Positions 1 to 8,262 are shown, numbered from the stretch's first letter. The stretch is DNA of 64,000 nucleotides from DASVFB01 sp963815965 (GCA_963815965.1 CAWFIT010000012.1:62001-126000), one strand, 5' to 3'. Numbers and translations are program-made. The notes: a model not told the origin generated them from the sequence alone.

Positions 1-604
1 GCTTGGTGAAGCAGCCGTCCAGCGGCGTCGCGAGCACGACCTCGCTGCGTGCGCGGACTCCGCGTTCGCGCAGGTACCAGTCGGCGAGGAAAGCAAACTC
101 GATCGGTGCGACCGGGCACTTGATCGGCATGTCGGTGATGTTCACGACCAGGCGGCCACCCTCGAACTGCTCGAGTCCACCTTGCAGCGCAGCCGCGCCT
201 TCCGCGTCGTAGAAGGTGAAGACCCGCTCGTTCCAGCCGGCACCGGTCATGCCTTCGGTCTCCTCAGGCTGCAGACGCACGCCGGTGGCGACGACGAGCA
301 CGTCGTACTTGAGAACGGTTCCGTCGTCGAGCAGGACTTCGTCGCGCTCGGTCCAGACTTCCGCGACCTCGTTCTGGTGGAACACGACGCCGCCTCGCAG
401 CTGGCGCCGACGCGGCCGCACGATCTCGTTGACATCAGCGAGGCCGAAGGGGACGAAGAGCAGACCCGGCTGGTACACGTGCCGGTCGTCACGGTCGACG
501 ACGTGGATCTCCGCCTCTTCCGGGTCGAAGCGGCGAGACAGCCGGTTGGCGGTCATCGTGCCACCCGTCCCGGCGCCGAGGATGACGACCTGCTTCTTGG
601 TCAC
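1..604 (-). CDS. SQR-like FAD/NAD(P)-dependent oxidoreductase (3' end cut by window edge)
   Basis: Flavoprotein of the sulfide:quinone oxidoreductase type, expected to oxidise sulfide and pass electrons to quinone at the membrane. The visible 201 residues start with a Rossmann FAD-binding motif (GAGTGG, about 10-15), then YQPGLLFVPFG (about 44-54) and KCPVAPIEF (about 162-170), whose Cys163 matches a conserved redox Cys of SQRs. No Cys is seen at the position of the first active-site Cys of classical SQRs, so a divergent SQR type or a related NADH:quinone enzyme is possible. The GTG start overlaps the stop of the OsmC gene upstream (GTGA) and has a good AGGAGG site, so the two are translationally coupled. 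The C-terminal half lies outside the window. Confidence 0.8.
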   Translation of the reverse strand, partial: MTKKQVVILGAGTGGTMTANRLSRRFDPEEAEIHVVDRDDRHVYQPGLLFVPFGLADVNEIVRPRRRQLRGGVVFHQNEVAEVWTERDEVLLDDGTVLKYDVLVVATGVRLQPEETEGMTGAGWNERVFTFYDAEGAAALQGGLEQFEGGRLVVNITDMPIKCPVAPIEFAFLADWYLRERGVRARSEVVLATPLDGCFTK

Positions 605-1041
605 GACGTACCTCCTGCGGCCACGACGCGACGCTGAGCCGGCTGCTTCGCGCACTCGAGGTGCTCGACGAATTCGATGCCGGCCTCGATCGAGCGGCGA
701 AGTGGACAGGCGCGGGCGATCTTCTCCAGGCGCGTGATTTGCGCCTCGCTCAAGTCGCCGCCGAGTCGGATTGCGATCTCGAACCTGCGCGGCGTGGACC
801 GGTTGTCGTAGTCGACCTCGACCATTACGTCGCCGAGCTCCCATTCCTTCGTCTGCGCGTACATCACAAGCGTTGTCGAGATGCACGCGGCGAGCGCTGC
901 GGGAAACAGCTCGTGCGGCGCCGGCCCGCTGCCGTCGCCGCCGAGGCGCGCGGGCTCGTCGGTGATCAGCCGGTGCTGTCCGTCGATCACCACTTCCTGA
1001 CGGAGCGTGCCGGCGATCGATCGGGCTGTTGCGGTGAGCAT
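601..1041 (-). CDS. OsmC/Ohr family peroxiredoxin-like protein
   Basis: Thiol-dependent hydroperoxide or persulfide-handling protein of the OsmC family, 146 residues, cytoplasmic. Both family cysteines are present: Cys53 in AACISTTLVMYA and Cys112 in ACPLRRSIEAG. It is the first gene of a minus-strand operon and overlaps the SQR-like gene by four bases. OsmC proteins paired with SQR are often linked to sulfane-sulfur or organic hydroperoxide stress; that reading fits here but is inferred. The upstream region holds a perfect inverted repeat shared with the divergent membrane-protein gene. Confidence 0.88.
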   Translation of the reverse strand: MLTATARSIAGTLRQEVVIDGQHRLITDEPARLGGDGSGPAPHELFPAALAACISTTLVMYAQTKEWELGDVMVEVDYDNRSTPRRFEIAIRLGGDLSEAQITRLEKIARACPLRRSIEAGIEFVEHLECAKQPAQRRVVAAGGTS

Positions 1042-1105
1042 GGTGTACGCACAGCGTCGCCGCCTCGGGCCGAAACGTCATCGGGGGGACCGCGGAGTCC
1101 CGCGT

Positions 1106-1133
1106 GGACAACTACGCAGCTGAGTAGTTGTCC
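1106..1133. promoter_or_regulatory. Perfect 10-bp inverted repeat in divergent promoter region
   Basis: Arms GGACAACTAC (1106-1115) and GTAGTTGTCC (1124-1133) with an 8-base spacer, between the divergent OsmC (-) and membrane-protein (+) genes. Position and symmetry suit a dimeric repressor site; the nearby ArsR-type regulator is the obvious candidate. Regulator assignment is inference. Confidence 0.6.
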
Positions 1134-1208
1134 GTAACGGGATCAGCGCGGCTGCGGATGGCATCCAAGTCGCCCGAGACGACGATCGAAGAGACAAAGG
1201 AGGTCACG

Positions 1209-1877
1209 ATGAACCGCAAGGCGACGTGGGCCGTACTCGTGATCGGCCTCGCGCTTGTGATCGCCCCGTTCGCGTTCGGCCTGCCGGGCAAGGCGGCGGC
1301 CGGTCAGCGGATGATGAGCGGTTTCGAGCCGATTATGCAGCCGAACCAGGTGGCGACGACGGCTCGCTACTACAACCAGGTCTTCGTCCCCCTCGGCACC
1401 GTCACGCCGATGATGAGCGCAGCAAACCTCGCGAAGTTCCAGGCGTACCTGAAGGGCTTCGGCGGCATGCAGACGGACGCCGCCAAGCTCGTGCCGCTAC
1501 TCGCACAGGCGATGCACATGACGCCCGCGCAGGTCCAGCAGGTGTTGGCAACGCAGCTGCCGTCGATGGCGGCGACGCTGCAAAACCTGCCGGCGATGCA
1601 ACGCGACTTCGGCGGCCTACTCGGAACGATGCAGCAGAACGTCGGCATCTTCAGCCAGGTGCCCGCCGGCCTATCGCACTACGAGCCACTGGTCGCGACG
1701 ATGCAGGCGAACGTGGACAACTACGCGCAGGTCAACAGCTTGCCCGACTTCCGGCTGTTCACCGTCTTCTTCATCGTCCCGGGCGTGCTGCTGATCCTGC
1801 TCGCAGGCTACGGCCTGTTCGGGAACAGCCTCCGAGCTCGATTCGCCTTCCATCACGCCCGCCCGACGCACGCATGA
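1209..1877 (+). CDS. Predicted membrane protein, two terminal membrane segments
   Basis: A 222-residue protein I do not recognise. It has an N-terminal hydrophobic segment (about residues 5-27, possibly an uncleaved signal anchor), a long Ala/Gln/Met-rich middle region without cysteines that may form helices outside the membrane, and a second hydrophobic segment near the C-terminus (about 180-203, followed by a basic tail). The ATG at 1209 is chosen because AAAGGAGG sits 5 bases before it; a longer in-frame opening from 1128 has no such site. It is divergent to osmC/SQR across the inverted repeat and is followed by a hairpin and the ArsR gene, so it probably belongs to the same regulated locus. 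Confidence 0.7.
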   Translation: MNRKATWAVLVIGLALVIAPFAFGLPGKAAAGQRMMSGFEPIMQPNQVATTARYYNQVFVPLGTVTPMMSAANLAKFQAYLKGFGGMQTDAAKLVPLLAQAMHMTPAQVQQVLATQLPSMAATLQNLPAMQRDFGGLLGTMQQNVGIFSQVPAGLSHYEPLVATMQANVDNYAQVNSLPDFRLFTVFFIVPGVLLILLAGYGLFGNSLRARFAFHHARPTHA

Positions 1878-1893
1878 CACGACCGAGACCACA

Positions 1894-1923
1894 GGTGAGG
1901 GCCCGGCCGATGGGGCCCTCACC
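1894..1923. terminator. Strong hairpin between membrane protein and ArsR gene
   Basis: Perfect 11-bp stem GGTGAGGGCCC / GGGCCCTCACC with an 8-base loop, 16 bases after one stop and just before the next start. There is no T tract, so it may be an attenuating or intrinsic-like terminator, or it may act as an operator for the downstream regulator. Confidence 0.5.
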
Positions 1924-1930
1924 TCGTAGC

Positions 1931-2284
1931 ATGGAGACGAGAGTGACCGTTCCGCATCCGCTTCGCGATGACCTGGTCGAGCTGATCGCGGATCGCTTCC
2001 GCGCGTTGAGCGAGCCGACCCGGATCAAGCTGCTCGACCAGTTGCGCGACGGCGAGGCGACGGTCCTCGAACTGACAGAGCTCATCGGCACGACGCAGCA
2101 GAACGTCTCGAAGCATCTCGGCCTCCTGCAACGAGCGGGGATCGTCGCGCGGCGCAAGCAGGGAAACTTCGCCTACTACAGGATCGTCGACGAGGAAGTC
2201 CTCTCGCTCTGTGAAGCGGTCTGCGGCAGCTTGCAGCGCCAAGTCGAATCCCTCCGCCGGCGCGTCGGAGTCGCCGGCGCCTGA
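1931..2284 (+). CDS. ArsR/SmtB family transcriptional regulator
   Basis: Winged-helix repressor of 117 residues, with the recognition helix in GTTQQNVSKHLGLLQRAG and a wing in RRKQGNFAYYRI. The classical metal-binding CxC in the recognition helix is absent; instead two cysteines lie in the C-terminal helix (LCEAVC). This recalls thiol-switch ArsR proteins (BigR/SqrR type) that sense reactive sulfur and control SQR genes, though the Cys positions differ and the comparison is only suggestive. A GTG at 1943 is an alternative start; neither has a clear ribosome site. The neighbouring SQR/OsmC genes make them likely targets. Confidence 0.85.
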   Translation: METRVTVPHPLRDDLVELIADRFRALSEPTRIKLLDQLRDGEATVLELTELIGTTQQNVSKHLGLLQRAGIVARRKQGNFAYYRIVDEEVLSLCEAVCGSLQRQVESLRRRVGVAGA

Positions 2285-2319
2285 TTGGCCACGTTAACCG
2301 CCCGAGCCAGCTGCAGGGG

Positions 2320-2808
2320 ATGCCTTGGTATGAAGTCGTCGTGGGCGATTTCGTCATCGAGGTCGACGATCCGCGGCGGGACGACGTCCGTTCGCTTCTC
2401 GAGCAGCACCTCGCCTTTGCCCGGAAGGTCACGCCGCCGGAAGATGTCCACGCGCTCGATCTCGACGGGCTCCTGGATCCCACGATCACGTTCTTCAGCC
2501 TCCGGGTCGACGGCGAGCTACTCGGGGTCGGGGCCATCAAGGAACTCGACGCCCATCACGCGGAGCTGAAATCGATGCACACCGCGACGTCAGCGAGGCG
2601 GCGCGGAGTAGGACGCGCGATTCTCGATCAACTGCTCGCAGTGGCCGCGGGACGCGGCGTTCGTCGCATCAGCCTCGAGACGGGGGCCGGCGAAGCGTTC
2701 GCGCCTGCGCGCGCCCTCTACGCCGGCGCTGGGTTCGTGCCATGCGGGCCGTTCGGTGACTATCGCGCGAGTCAAAACAGCGCCTTCATGACACTGCTTC
2801 TGAGTTAA
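2320..2808 (+). CDS. GNAT family N-acetyltransferase
   Basis: Acetyl-CoA-dependent acetyltransferase, 162 residues, substrate unknown. The GNAT core is clear: LGVGAIKEL strand, the acetyl-CoA pyrophosphate loop in SARRRGVGRAILDQLL, and the C-terminal LYAGAGFVPCGPFGDY typical of the YafP/ElaA-like branch. It stands alone between the ArsR gene and the convergent ppk, 37 bases from the ppk stop. Confidence 0.88.
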   Translation: MPWYEVVVGDFVIEVDDPRRDDVRSLLEQHLAFARKVTPPEDVHALDLDGLLDPTITFFSLRVDGELLGVGAIKELDAHHAELKSMHTATSARRRGVGRAILDQLLAVAAGRGVRRISLETGAGEAFAPARALYAGAGFVPCGPFGDYRASQNSAFMTLLLS

Positions 2809-2845
2809 CTACCTCAGAGCCCGTGCCGGGCGCGCGCGAGCCGCA

Positions 2846-4951
2846 TCAGTGTCTCGTGCGTTCCCTCCGAGCCGACTGCAGAATCCGGGATCGGGTTGCA
2901 GCTGGCGGTAGCTGCCGTCCGGCTTGCATGGCCCAGGCGCTGCGACGGTCGGAGAGACAGACCTGGAGGATCTCCCAGAGGCGCGCGCGCAGGCGCCGTT
3001 CGAGAATCGGAGCGGCGGCCTCGACGCGCTCGGAGAGGTTGCGGTGCATCCAGTCGGCGGAGGCGATCAGGAACTCGCCGTCGAGCGGATCGTCGGAGCC
3101 TGCTGCGAAGTGGAAGATGCGCGAGTGTTCGAGGAAGCGGCCGATGATCGAGCGAATGTGGATGTTCTCCGTCAGGCCGGGCACGCCTGGCGCAAGGCAG
3201 CAGAGGCCGCGAACGATCAGGTCGACCCGGAGGCCGGCCTGCGATGCGCGTGAGAGGGCTTCGCAGACCTCGGGGTCTTCGAGCTGGTTCATCTTGCAGA
3301 TGATCCGTGCGGGCCGCCCGGCTTGGTGGTTTTGGATCTCGCGCTCGATGAGCTCCATGAATCGCATGCGCATGTTCATCGGCGCGACGAGCAGCGACGA
3401 GAACGACGGCGTGCGGGAACGCCCCGTCAAGAAGTGGAACAGCGTGACGATGTCGCCTGTGATCGCCGGGTCGACCGTGAGCAGACCGACGTCTTCGTAG
3501 AGACGCGCGGTCCGCGTGTGGTAGTTGCCGGTCGCAATGTGGGCATAACGGCGCATGCCGCTGTCCTCTTTGCGAACCACGAGCGCGGTCTTGCTGTGTG
3601 TCTTGAGCCCGCTTACTCCGAAGACGACGTGCGCTCCGACTTTTTCCAGCTCGCGCGACCAGTGCAGGTTGCGCTCCTCGTCGAAGCGTGCGTTCAACTC
3701 GATCACGCAGGCGACCTGCTTGCCCGCCTCGGCGGCACGGATCAGCGACTGCACGAACGGCGTGTCGTCGCCGACTCTGTAGACGGTCATCTTGATCGAC
3801 ACCGTCAACGGGTCGTCCGCCGCCTCGCTGATGAAGCGCTCGACTCCCGCGTAGAAGCTGTCGTACGGCTGGTGGAGCATGATGTCGCCGGCTCGGATCG
3901 CGGCGAAGATGTCCCCGCTGACCGCCTCGAGCCCGGTCGGCGGTAGCGGCGTCCACGGTGGGTCGCGCAGGGGCTCGAGCTCCAGCCCTGCGATCTCGAA
4001 CAGCGTCGTGTAGTCGAGGAGGGCGCTCATCTCGTAGACGTCCTCCGACATGAGCGCGAACCGCTCGCGCAGCTCGGCAACCATTGCCGGATCGGCGTCG
4101 GGCTGGATCTCGAGCCTGACGACCGGCTCGAAGCGCCGCTGGAGCACCTCCCGCTCGACGATTGCACGCTTGCTGACGCCGTCGTCCTCTTCGTCGACTT
4201 CGACCTCGGCGTCGCGGCAGACCCGGAAGAGGCTCGCTCGCGCGACCGCCATTCCCGGGAAGAGCTTATTCGCGTTCGCCGCGATCACCTGGTCGAGGCT
4301 GACGAAGACACGCTCGGGCGCGGCGACTCCCGTGCGTACGCGCAGCCATTGCGGCAGCTCTCTCGGCACCTTGACCCGCACGAGCACCGACTCACCGGTG
4401 ACCGGATCCTCGAGTCGGAACGCCCACGAGGTCGAGAGGTTCGACACGTACGGGAACGGATGTGCTTCGTCGAGGCTGAGCGGCGTCAGGACGGCCGAGA
4501 TCTCGGTGTCAAAGACTGTGCTCAATTCCTCACGCTGCTCGGTGGTGAGGTCTTCCCAGTCAGTGAGGTGCACGCCGTGCTCGCCAAGCCGCGGGCGGAG
4601 CACGTGCTCGTAGCACTCCGCTTGTTGCTCCAACATCGACGTGATCATCTCCCGCGTCCGGAGAAGCAGCTCGCGACGCTCCTGCGCGGCCAGGCTTGTG
4701 TCGTCCGTCATGGGCCGGATGAGGGCCATCCGCTTCATGAAGAACTCGTCGAGGTTGGACGAGAAGATCGCGAGGAACTTCACACGCTCGAGAAGCGGCG
4801 TCCGGTCGTCCAGCGCCTCGTGCAGCACCCGCTGGTTGAACTCGAGCCAGCTGACGTCGCGACCGACCCACGCTCGGCGCAGATCGAGCGGGCCCTCGGA
4901 GGTGTCGCCCGCCTCACGCGTCCCGGGCCTGGTCAGAGGAGTCGCGCTCAT
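2846..4951 (-). CDS. ppk1: Polyphosphate kinase 1
   Basis: Reversibly transfers the ATP gamma-phosphate to polyphosphate. The protein is about 701 residues, the usual size for PPK1. It starts with the N-terminal VSWLEFNQRVL and the ATP-binding FSSNLDEFFMKR segment. Both catalytic histidines are present: the autophosphorylated His in GLKTHSK (about 452) and the second in GRFLEHSRI (about 609). ATG 4951 lies 4 bases after the stop of the oxidoreductase gene; a GTG at 4981 (10 residues more) is also possible. Neither has a strong ribosome site, so translation probably depends on coupling. It is the last gene of the Nudix-oxidoreductase-ppk operon. Confidence 0.95.
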   Translation of the reverse strand: MSATPLTRPGTREAGDTSEGPLDLRRAWVGRDVSWLEFNQRVLHEALDDRTPLLERVKFLAIFSSNLDEFFMKRMALIRPMTDDTSLAAQERRELLLRTREMITSMLEQQAECYEHVLRPRLGEHGVHLTDWEDLTTEQREELSTVFDTEISAVLTPLSLDEAHPFPYVSNLSTSWAFRLEDPVTGESVLVRVKVPRELPQWLRVRTGVAAPERVFVSLDQVIAANANKLFPGMAVARASLFRVCRDAEVEVDEEDDGVSKRAIVEREVLQRRFEPVVRLEIQPDADPAMVAELRERFALMSEDVYEMSALLDYTTLFEIAGLELEPLRDPPWTPLPPTGLEAVSGDIFAAIRAGDIMLHQPYDSFYAGVERFISEAADDPLTVSIKMTVYRVGDDTPFVQSLIRAAEAGKQVACVIELNARFDEERNLHWSRELEKVGAHVVFGVSGLKTHSKTALVVRKEDSGMRRYAHIATGNYHTRTARLYEDVGLLTVDPAITGDIVTLFHFLTGRSRTPSFSSLLVAPMNMRMRFMELIEREIQNHQAGRPARIICKMNQLEDPEVCEALSRASQAGLRVDLIVRGLCCLAPGVPGLTENIHIRSIIGRFLEHSRIFHFAAGSDDPLDGEFLIASADWMHRNLSERVEAAAPILERRLRARLWEILQVCLSDRRSAWAMQAGRQLPPAATRSRILQSARRERTRH

Positions 4952-4955
4952 CGCA

Positions 4956-5948
4956 TTAAGCGTAGACGTCGACGGCGCCACGGGGGGTCTCGCCGACGCG
5001 GAGCACGACGTTGCCCGTCTTCTGGCCGGTCTCGACGTAGCGGGCCGCCTCGACGATCTCGTCGAGCTCGTACGTCCGGTCGATCACGGGCCGGTACTTG
5101 CCCGTTTCGACGAGCTCCCTGACGAGGAGGAGGTCCTCCTTGCGATAGCGGCCGATGCCGACCGTCGCGCGCTTGCTCCCGACGAACCGCGTGACGAGCG
5201 CGAGCAGCGGCACGTGGTACATGAACCCGAGATCCATGGAGATGTAAATGCCGCCGGGCTTGAGCGAGCGGTGGCAGCGGCGGAACGAGTGCTTGCCGAC
5301 CGCGTCGAAGATCACGTCGTACGTCTTGCCGTTTTGCGTGAAGTCCTCGCGCAACCGATCGACCGCTTCCCGCGCGCCGAGCGACCGAACCAGGTCGACA
5401 TCTTTCGTGTCGCAGACCCCGGTCACCTCGGTCTCGACGTGGTGGGCAAGCAACTGGACCGCCGCCGTGCCGACGGAGCCCGCGGCGCCGTACACGAGGA
5501 CGCTCTTCCCGTGCAGCGGATCCGCCGGTCTCAAGCAGGTCAGCGCGAGCAACGCTCCCTCCGGGACGGCCGCCGCCTCCTCGAACGTCAGCCCGGCCGG
5601 TTTCTGTGCGATCGCCCCGCTCTCACGAACGGCCACGTACTCCGCGTTCGCGCCGCCCTTGACGCCGAACACATCGTCGCCCACGCGGAACTCCGTCACA
5701 GCCGTTCCGACTTCCTCGACGCGGCCCGCGAACTCCGTTCCGAGATTCGTACGCCTTGGCCGGCGAATGCCGGTGAAGACCCGCGTGAACCGGTAATCCG
5801 CGCCGCGCACGCCCATGGCGTCGCCGCGCGTCACCGTCGACGCGTGAACTCTGACGAGCACCTCGTCCTCCTTCGGCACGGGCCGCTCGACGTCGTCGAC
5901 GCGCAGCACCTCCGGAGGCCCGTACCGATCGTGGACGACCGCTCTCAT
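4956..5948 (-). CDS. NAD(P)-dependent medium-chain dehydrogenase/quinone oxidoreductase
   Basis: Zinc-free quinone-reductase branch of the MDR superfamily, 330 residues. N-terminal GroES-like domain (RYGPPEVLRVDDVERPVP; GTEFAGRVEEVGTAV) followed by a Rossmann domain with VLVYGAAGSVGTAAVQL, which binds NADPH. No structural-zinc cysteine cluster is seen. Its start ATG overlaps the stop of the upstream Nudix gene (ATGA), and the ppk start follows 4 bases after its stop, so all three are likely co-translated. Substrate unknown. Confidence 0.9.
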   Translation of the reverse strand: MRAVVHDRYGPPEVLRVDDVERPVPKEDEVLVRVHASTVTRGDAMGVRGADYRFTRVFTGIRRPRRTNLGTEFAGRVEEVGTAVTEFRVGDDVFGVKGGANAEYVAVRESGAIAQKPAGLTFEEAAAVPEGALLALTCLRPADPLHGKSVLVYGAAGSVGTAAVQLLAHHVETEVTGVCDTKDVDLVRSLGAREAVDRLREDFTQNGKTYDVIFDAVGKHSFRRCHRSLKPGGIYISMDLGFMYHVPLLALVTRFVGSKRATVGIGRYRKEDLLLVRELVETGKYRPVIDRTYELDEIVEAARYVETGQKTGNVVLRVGETPRGAVDVYA

Positions 5949-6686
5949 CGGTTCATGCGGCGGAGAGGTACGCCGTGCTTCCAAGCACGCCCGGCCCGGT
6001 ACAGCTCGGCCGGCCTTCCGCCGCCCGGCCCTGGGGGAGCAGTGCGGCCGGTAGGGATCACCCAGCCGTCCTCGCTCACAATGCTGCGGCGGAAGTTCGC
6101 CGCGTCGAGCTGCACGCCCCAGATCGCCTCGTACACGGTTCGGAGCTCGGCCATCGTGAAGGTCGTGCCGACGAACGCAGTCGCGATTCCCGAGACCTCG
6201 AGCTCGACGCGGACGCGCTCGATCGCGTCGCGGACGATGCGCTGGTGATCGAACGCGAGCTCGATCCTCTCCTCGAGGATGTCCGAGACAGGGACGAGCG
6301 CGGCGTCGGCTGCGTCGGTGCCGGCGACGATTGCTCCAACGTCGCGAAGCACGGCGAGGTACGCGACGGTCACGACGTTCATGCGCGGGATCCCGTCCGG
6401 GATCGCCGTAAGCGCCGAACTGAGTCAGCAGGCTAGGGACGTCGACGCCTGTCTCTTCTGAGAGCTCGCGTCTCGCCGCCTCGTCCAGCGTCTCGTCGGG
6501 ACGCTTGAACCCACCCGGAATCGCCCACATGCCCTTGAACGGCTCCTCGCCGCGCCGGACGAGGAGCACGTGGAGCATGCCGTCGGCCATGGTCAGGATG
6601 ACGATGTCCACCGTGACGGCGAAGGCCGGGAACTTGCTCGCGTCGTACCCGGCTGGAGCGTTCGCCTCCGGCTTTCTTGTCGCCAT
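5945..6686 (-). pseudogene. Nudix hydrolase with C-terminal winged helix (NrtR-like), one frameshift
   Basis: N-terminal Nudix domain with an intact Nudix box (GGFKRPDETLDEAARRELSE, then ETGV), so hydrolysis of a nucleotide substrate is plausible. The C-terminal part (ELRTVYEAIWG...ANFRRSIV) matches the winged-helix domain of NrtR-type NAD/ADP-ribose regulators. The frame changes near 6385-6395, between GDPGRDP and MNVVTVAYLAV; the locus is 742 bases, one base over a multiple of three. A single inserted base, possibly a sequence error, explains this. If whole, the product has 246 residues. It heads the operon with the oxidoreductase and ppk. Confidence 0.8.
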
Positions 6687-6694
6687 GACTCTTA

Positions 6695-6722
6695 CCTTTA
6701 CACACGGTTCGAGTCGTGTCAA
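6695..6722 (-). promoter_or_regulatory. Sigma70-like promoter with inverted repeat in its spacer
   Basis: On the minus strand TTGACA (6722-6717) and TAAAGG (6700-6695) are 16 bases apart, ending 8 bases before the ATG at 6686, so the transcript would be nearly leaderless. Between them lie ACACG (6702-6706) and CGTGT (6715-6719), a short inverted repeat well placed for autorepression by the NrtR-like product. Confidence 0.5.
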
Positions 6723-6755
6723 CCAAAACCCCAACCGCGATAGCGTGGAGGTGAC

Positions 6756-7154
6756 GTGACCAGATTTGTCGTCGATTGCGGCGTCGTCCTCCACCTGGCG
6801 AGCGAGGACATCCAGGTCTCGGACGAGCACGAGTTGCTCGCGCCGACGCTCCTGCGCTCCCAGACGCTCTCTGCTCTGCACGAGGCCGTGCACCGCGGCG
6901 AGATCCCGCCGGATGTCGCTCTCGATCGGCTCGCCGGCATCTGGGCGATGCCGATCCGCCTCCTCGGCGATGCCGTGCTGCGGCGTCGGGCCTGGAAGTT
7001 CGCCGAGCAACTGGGCTGGGCCGAGACCTACAACGCCGAGTACGTTGCCCTCACCAAGCTGCAAGCAGATGCCTTCGTGACGCTGGACGCAGAGCTGGCG
7101 CGCCAGGTGGAAGGGATCGTTCCCACAGCGACGATCGAAGCGCTGCGAGCGTGA
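6756..7154 (+). CDS. PIN-domain protein (VapC-like ribonuclease toxin), orphan
   Basis: A 132-residue PIN-domain protein, usually an Mg2+-dependent RNase of type II toxin-antitoxin systems. Acidic-site features are visible: FVVDCGVVLHL at the N-terminus (Asp7), and the C-terminal TYNAEYVALTKLQADAFVTLDAELA, with the Asp/Glu residues expected for metal binding. The GTG start has a GGAGGTGA site. No antitoxin gene is visible on either side: upstream is the divergent Nudix promoter and downstream the AlkZ-like gene. It may have lost its partner or act without one. Confidence 0.82.
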   Translation: MTRFVVDCGVVLHLASEDIQVSDEHELLAPTLLRSQTLSALHEAVHRGEIPPDVALDRLAGIWAMPIRLLGDAVLRRRAWKFAEQLGWAETYNAEYVALTKLQADAFVTLDAELARQVEGIVPTATIEALRA

Positions 7155-7169
7155 CGTAGCCTCCTGTCC

Positions 7170-8246
7170 GTGCTCGAGCTCACCAGGGAGCAGGCACGGC
7201 GGATCGCGGTGCGGGCGCAGCTTCTCGATGCGCCACGGCCGACAGATCTCCTTGCGGTCGTGCAGCAGCTGACCATGCTGCAGATCGACCCGACGGCGGC
7301 GATTGCGCCGAGCGCGGACCTTGTCGCTTGGAGTCGCCTCGGCTCCGCGTACCGGCCTGACGATCTCAAGCACGCCGTCGAGCAGGACCGCACGCTCTTC
7401 GAGCTCGACGCGATGGTGCGGCCGATGAGCGACGTCGGCCTCCACCTCGCCGGTGCTTCCGCGTTCCCGAGCTACGAGCGGTCGCGTGTGTGGCTTCGCG
7501 ACAACGACCGTTTCCGGCGCGACATCCTCAAGGTGCTCAAGGGCTCCGGCCCGTTGAGCTCGCGCGACATCCCGGACACGTGCGTGGTCCCGTGGGCTTC
7601 GAGCGGGTGGACGAACAACCGCAACGTCACCCAGATGCTGGAGTTCTTGGCGATACGCGGCGAGGTCGCGATCGCAGGACGTGTCGGGCGGGAGCGGCTG
7701 TGGGATCTACCCGAGCGGGTGTACCCGGCCGACGTCGCGATTCCGTCCGCCGAAGAGGCTGAGCGCAGGAAGAACGAGCGGCGGCTCGCCTCGCTCGGCA
7801 TCGCTCGGCAGAAGACGAGGGCGATGCCGATGGAGCCCACGCACGTCGGCGAGGCGGGCGAGCCGGCCGTCGTCGAGGGCATCAAGGGCGAGTGGCGCGT
7901 CGACCCGGGCTCACTGAGCGACAACTTCGAGGGACGGACGGCGCTGCTGTCGCCGTTCGACCGGCTCGTGCACGACCGCGTCCGAGCTCAGGAGCTCTTC
8001 GACTTCGAGTACACGCTCGAGATGTACAAGCCGGCTGCCAAGCGCCGCTGGGGTTACTTCGCGCTCCCGATCCTCCACGGCGACCGGCTGGTCGGGAAGC
8101 TCGACGCCGCTGCCGACCGCAAGGCCTCCGTGCTGCGCGTCAACACAATCCACGAGGACGTGAAGTTCACGCGCGCGATGACGAAGGGCGTCCAGGCGGA
8201 GCTGAAGGACCTGGCCGCGTGGCTCAGCCTGAGCGCGATCGAGTAG
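7170..8246 (+). CDS. AlkZ/YcaQ family winged-helix DNA glycosylase-like protein
   Basis: A 358-residue member of the HTH_42 (AlkZ/AZL/YcaQ) family, which excises alkylated or crosslinked bases. The family Q-x-D/Q catalytic motif is present as Gln38-Ile-Asp40 in MLQIDPT. Tandem winged-helix region and C-terminal beta barrel (LLSPFDRLVHDR, KRRWGYFALPILHGDRLVGKLD) are recognisable and the length is normal. GTG start 15 bases after the PIN gene, so the two may be cotranscribed. Catalytic activity is inferred from the motif only. Confidence 0.85.
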   Translation: MLELTREQARRIAVRAQLLDAPRPTDLLAVVQQLTMLQIDPTAAIAPSADLVAWSRLGSAYRPDDLKHAVEQDRTLFELDAMVRPMSDVGLHLAGASAFPSYERSRVWLRDNDRFRRDILKVLKGSGPLSSRDIPDTCVVPWASSGWTNNRNVTQMLEFLAIRGEVAIAGRVGRERLWDLPERVYPADVAIPSAEEAERRKNERRLASLGIARQKTRAMPMEPTHVGEAGEPAVVEGIKGEWRVDPGSLSDNFEGRTALLSPFDRLVHDRVRAQELFDFEYTLEMYKPAAKRRWGYFALPILHGDRLVGKLDAAADRKASVLRVNTIHEDVKFTRAMTKGVQAELKDLAAWLSLSAIE

Positions 8247-8262
8247 CGGCCCGGCTCCACAA

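Noticed and set aside
6700..6726. tRNA-like T-arm (GGTTCGAGTC with pairing flanks, followed by CAACCA)
   Set aside because: The loop is 8 rather than 7 bases with canonical pairing, and no anticodon arm, D-arm or acceptor stem can be drawn; upstream bases belong to the Nudix gene and its promoter.
4956..7445. A single 829-residue minus-strand reading frame joining a Nudix domain and an oxidoreductase
   Set aside because: It passes through antisense of the AlkZ-like and PIN genes, and the link between the two domains is in the wrong frame; two genes with an ATGA overlap explain it better.
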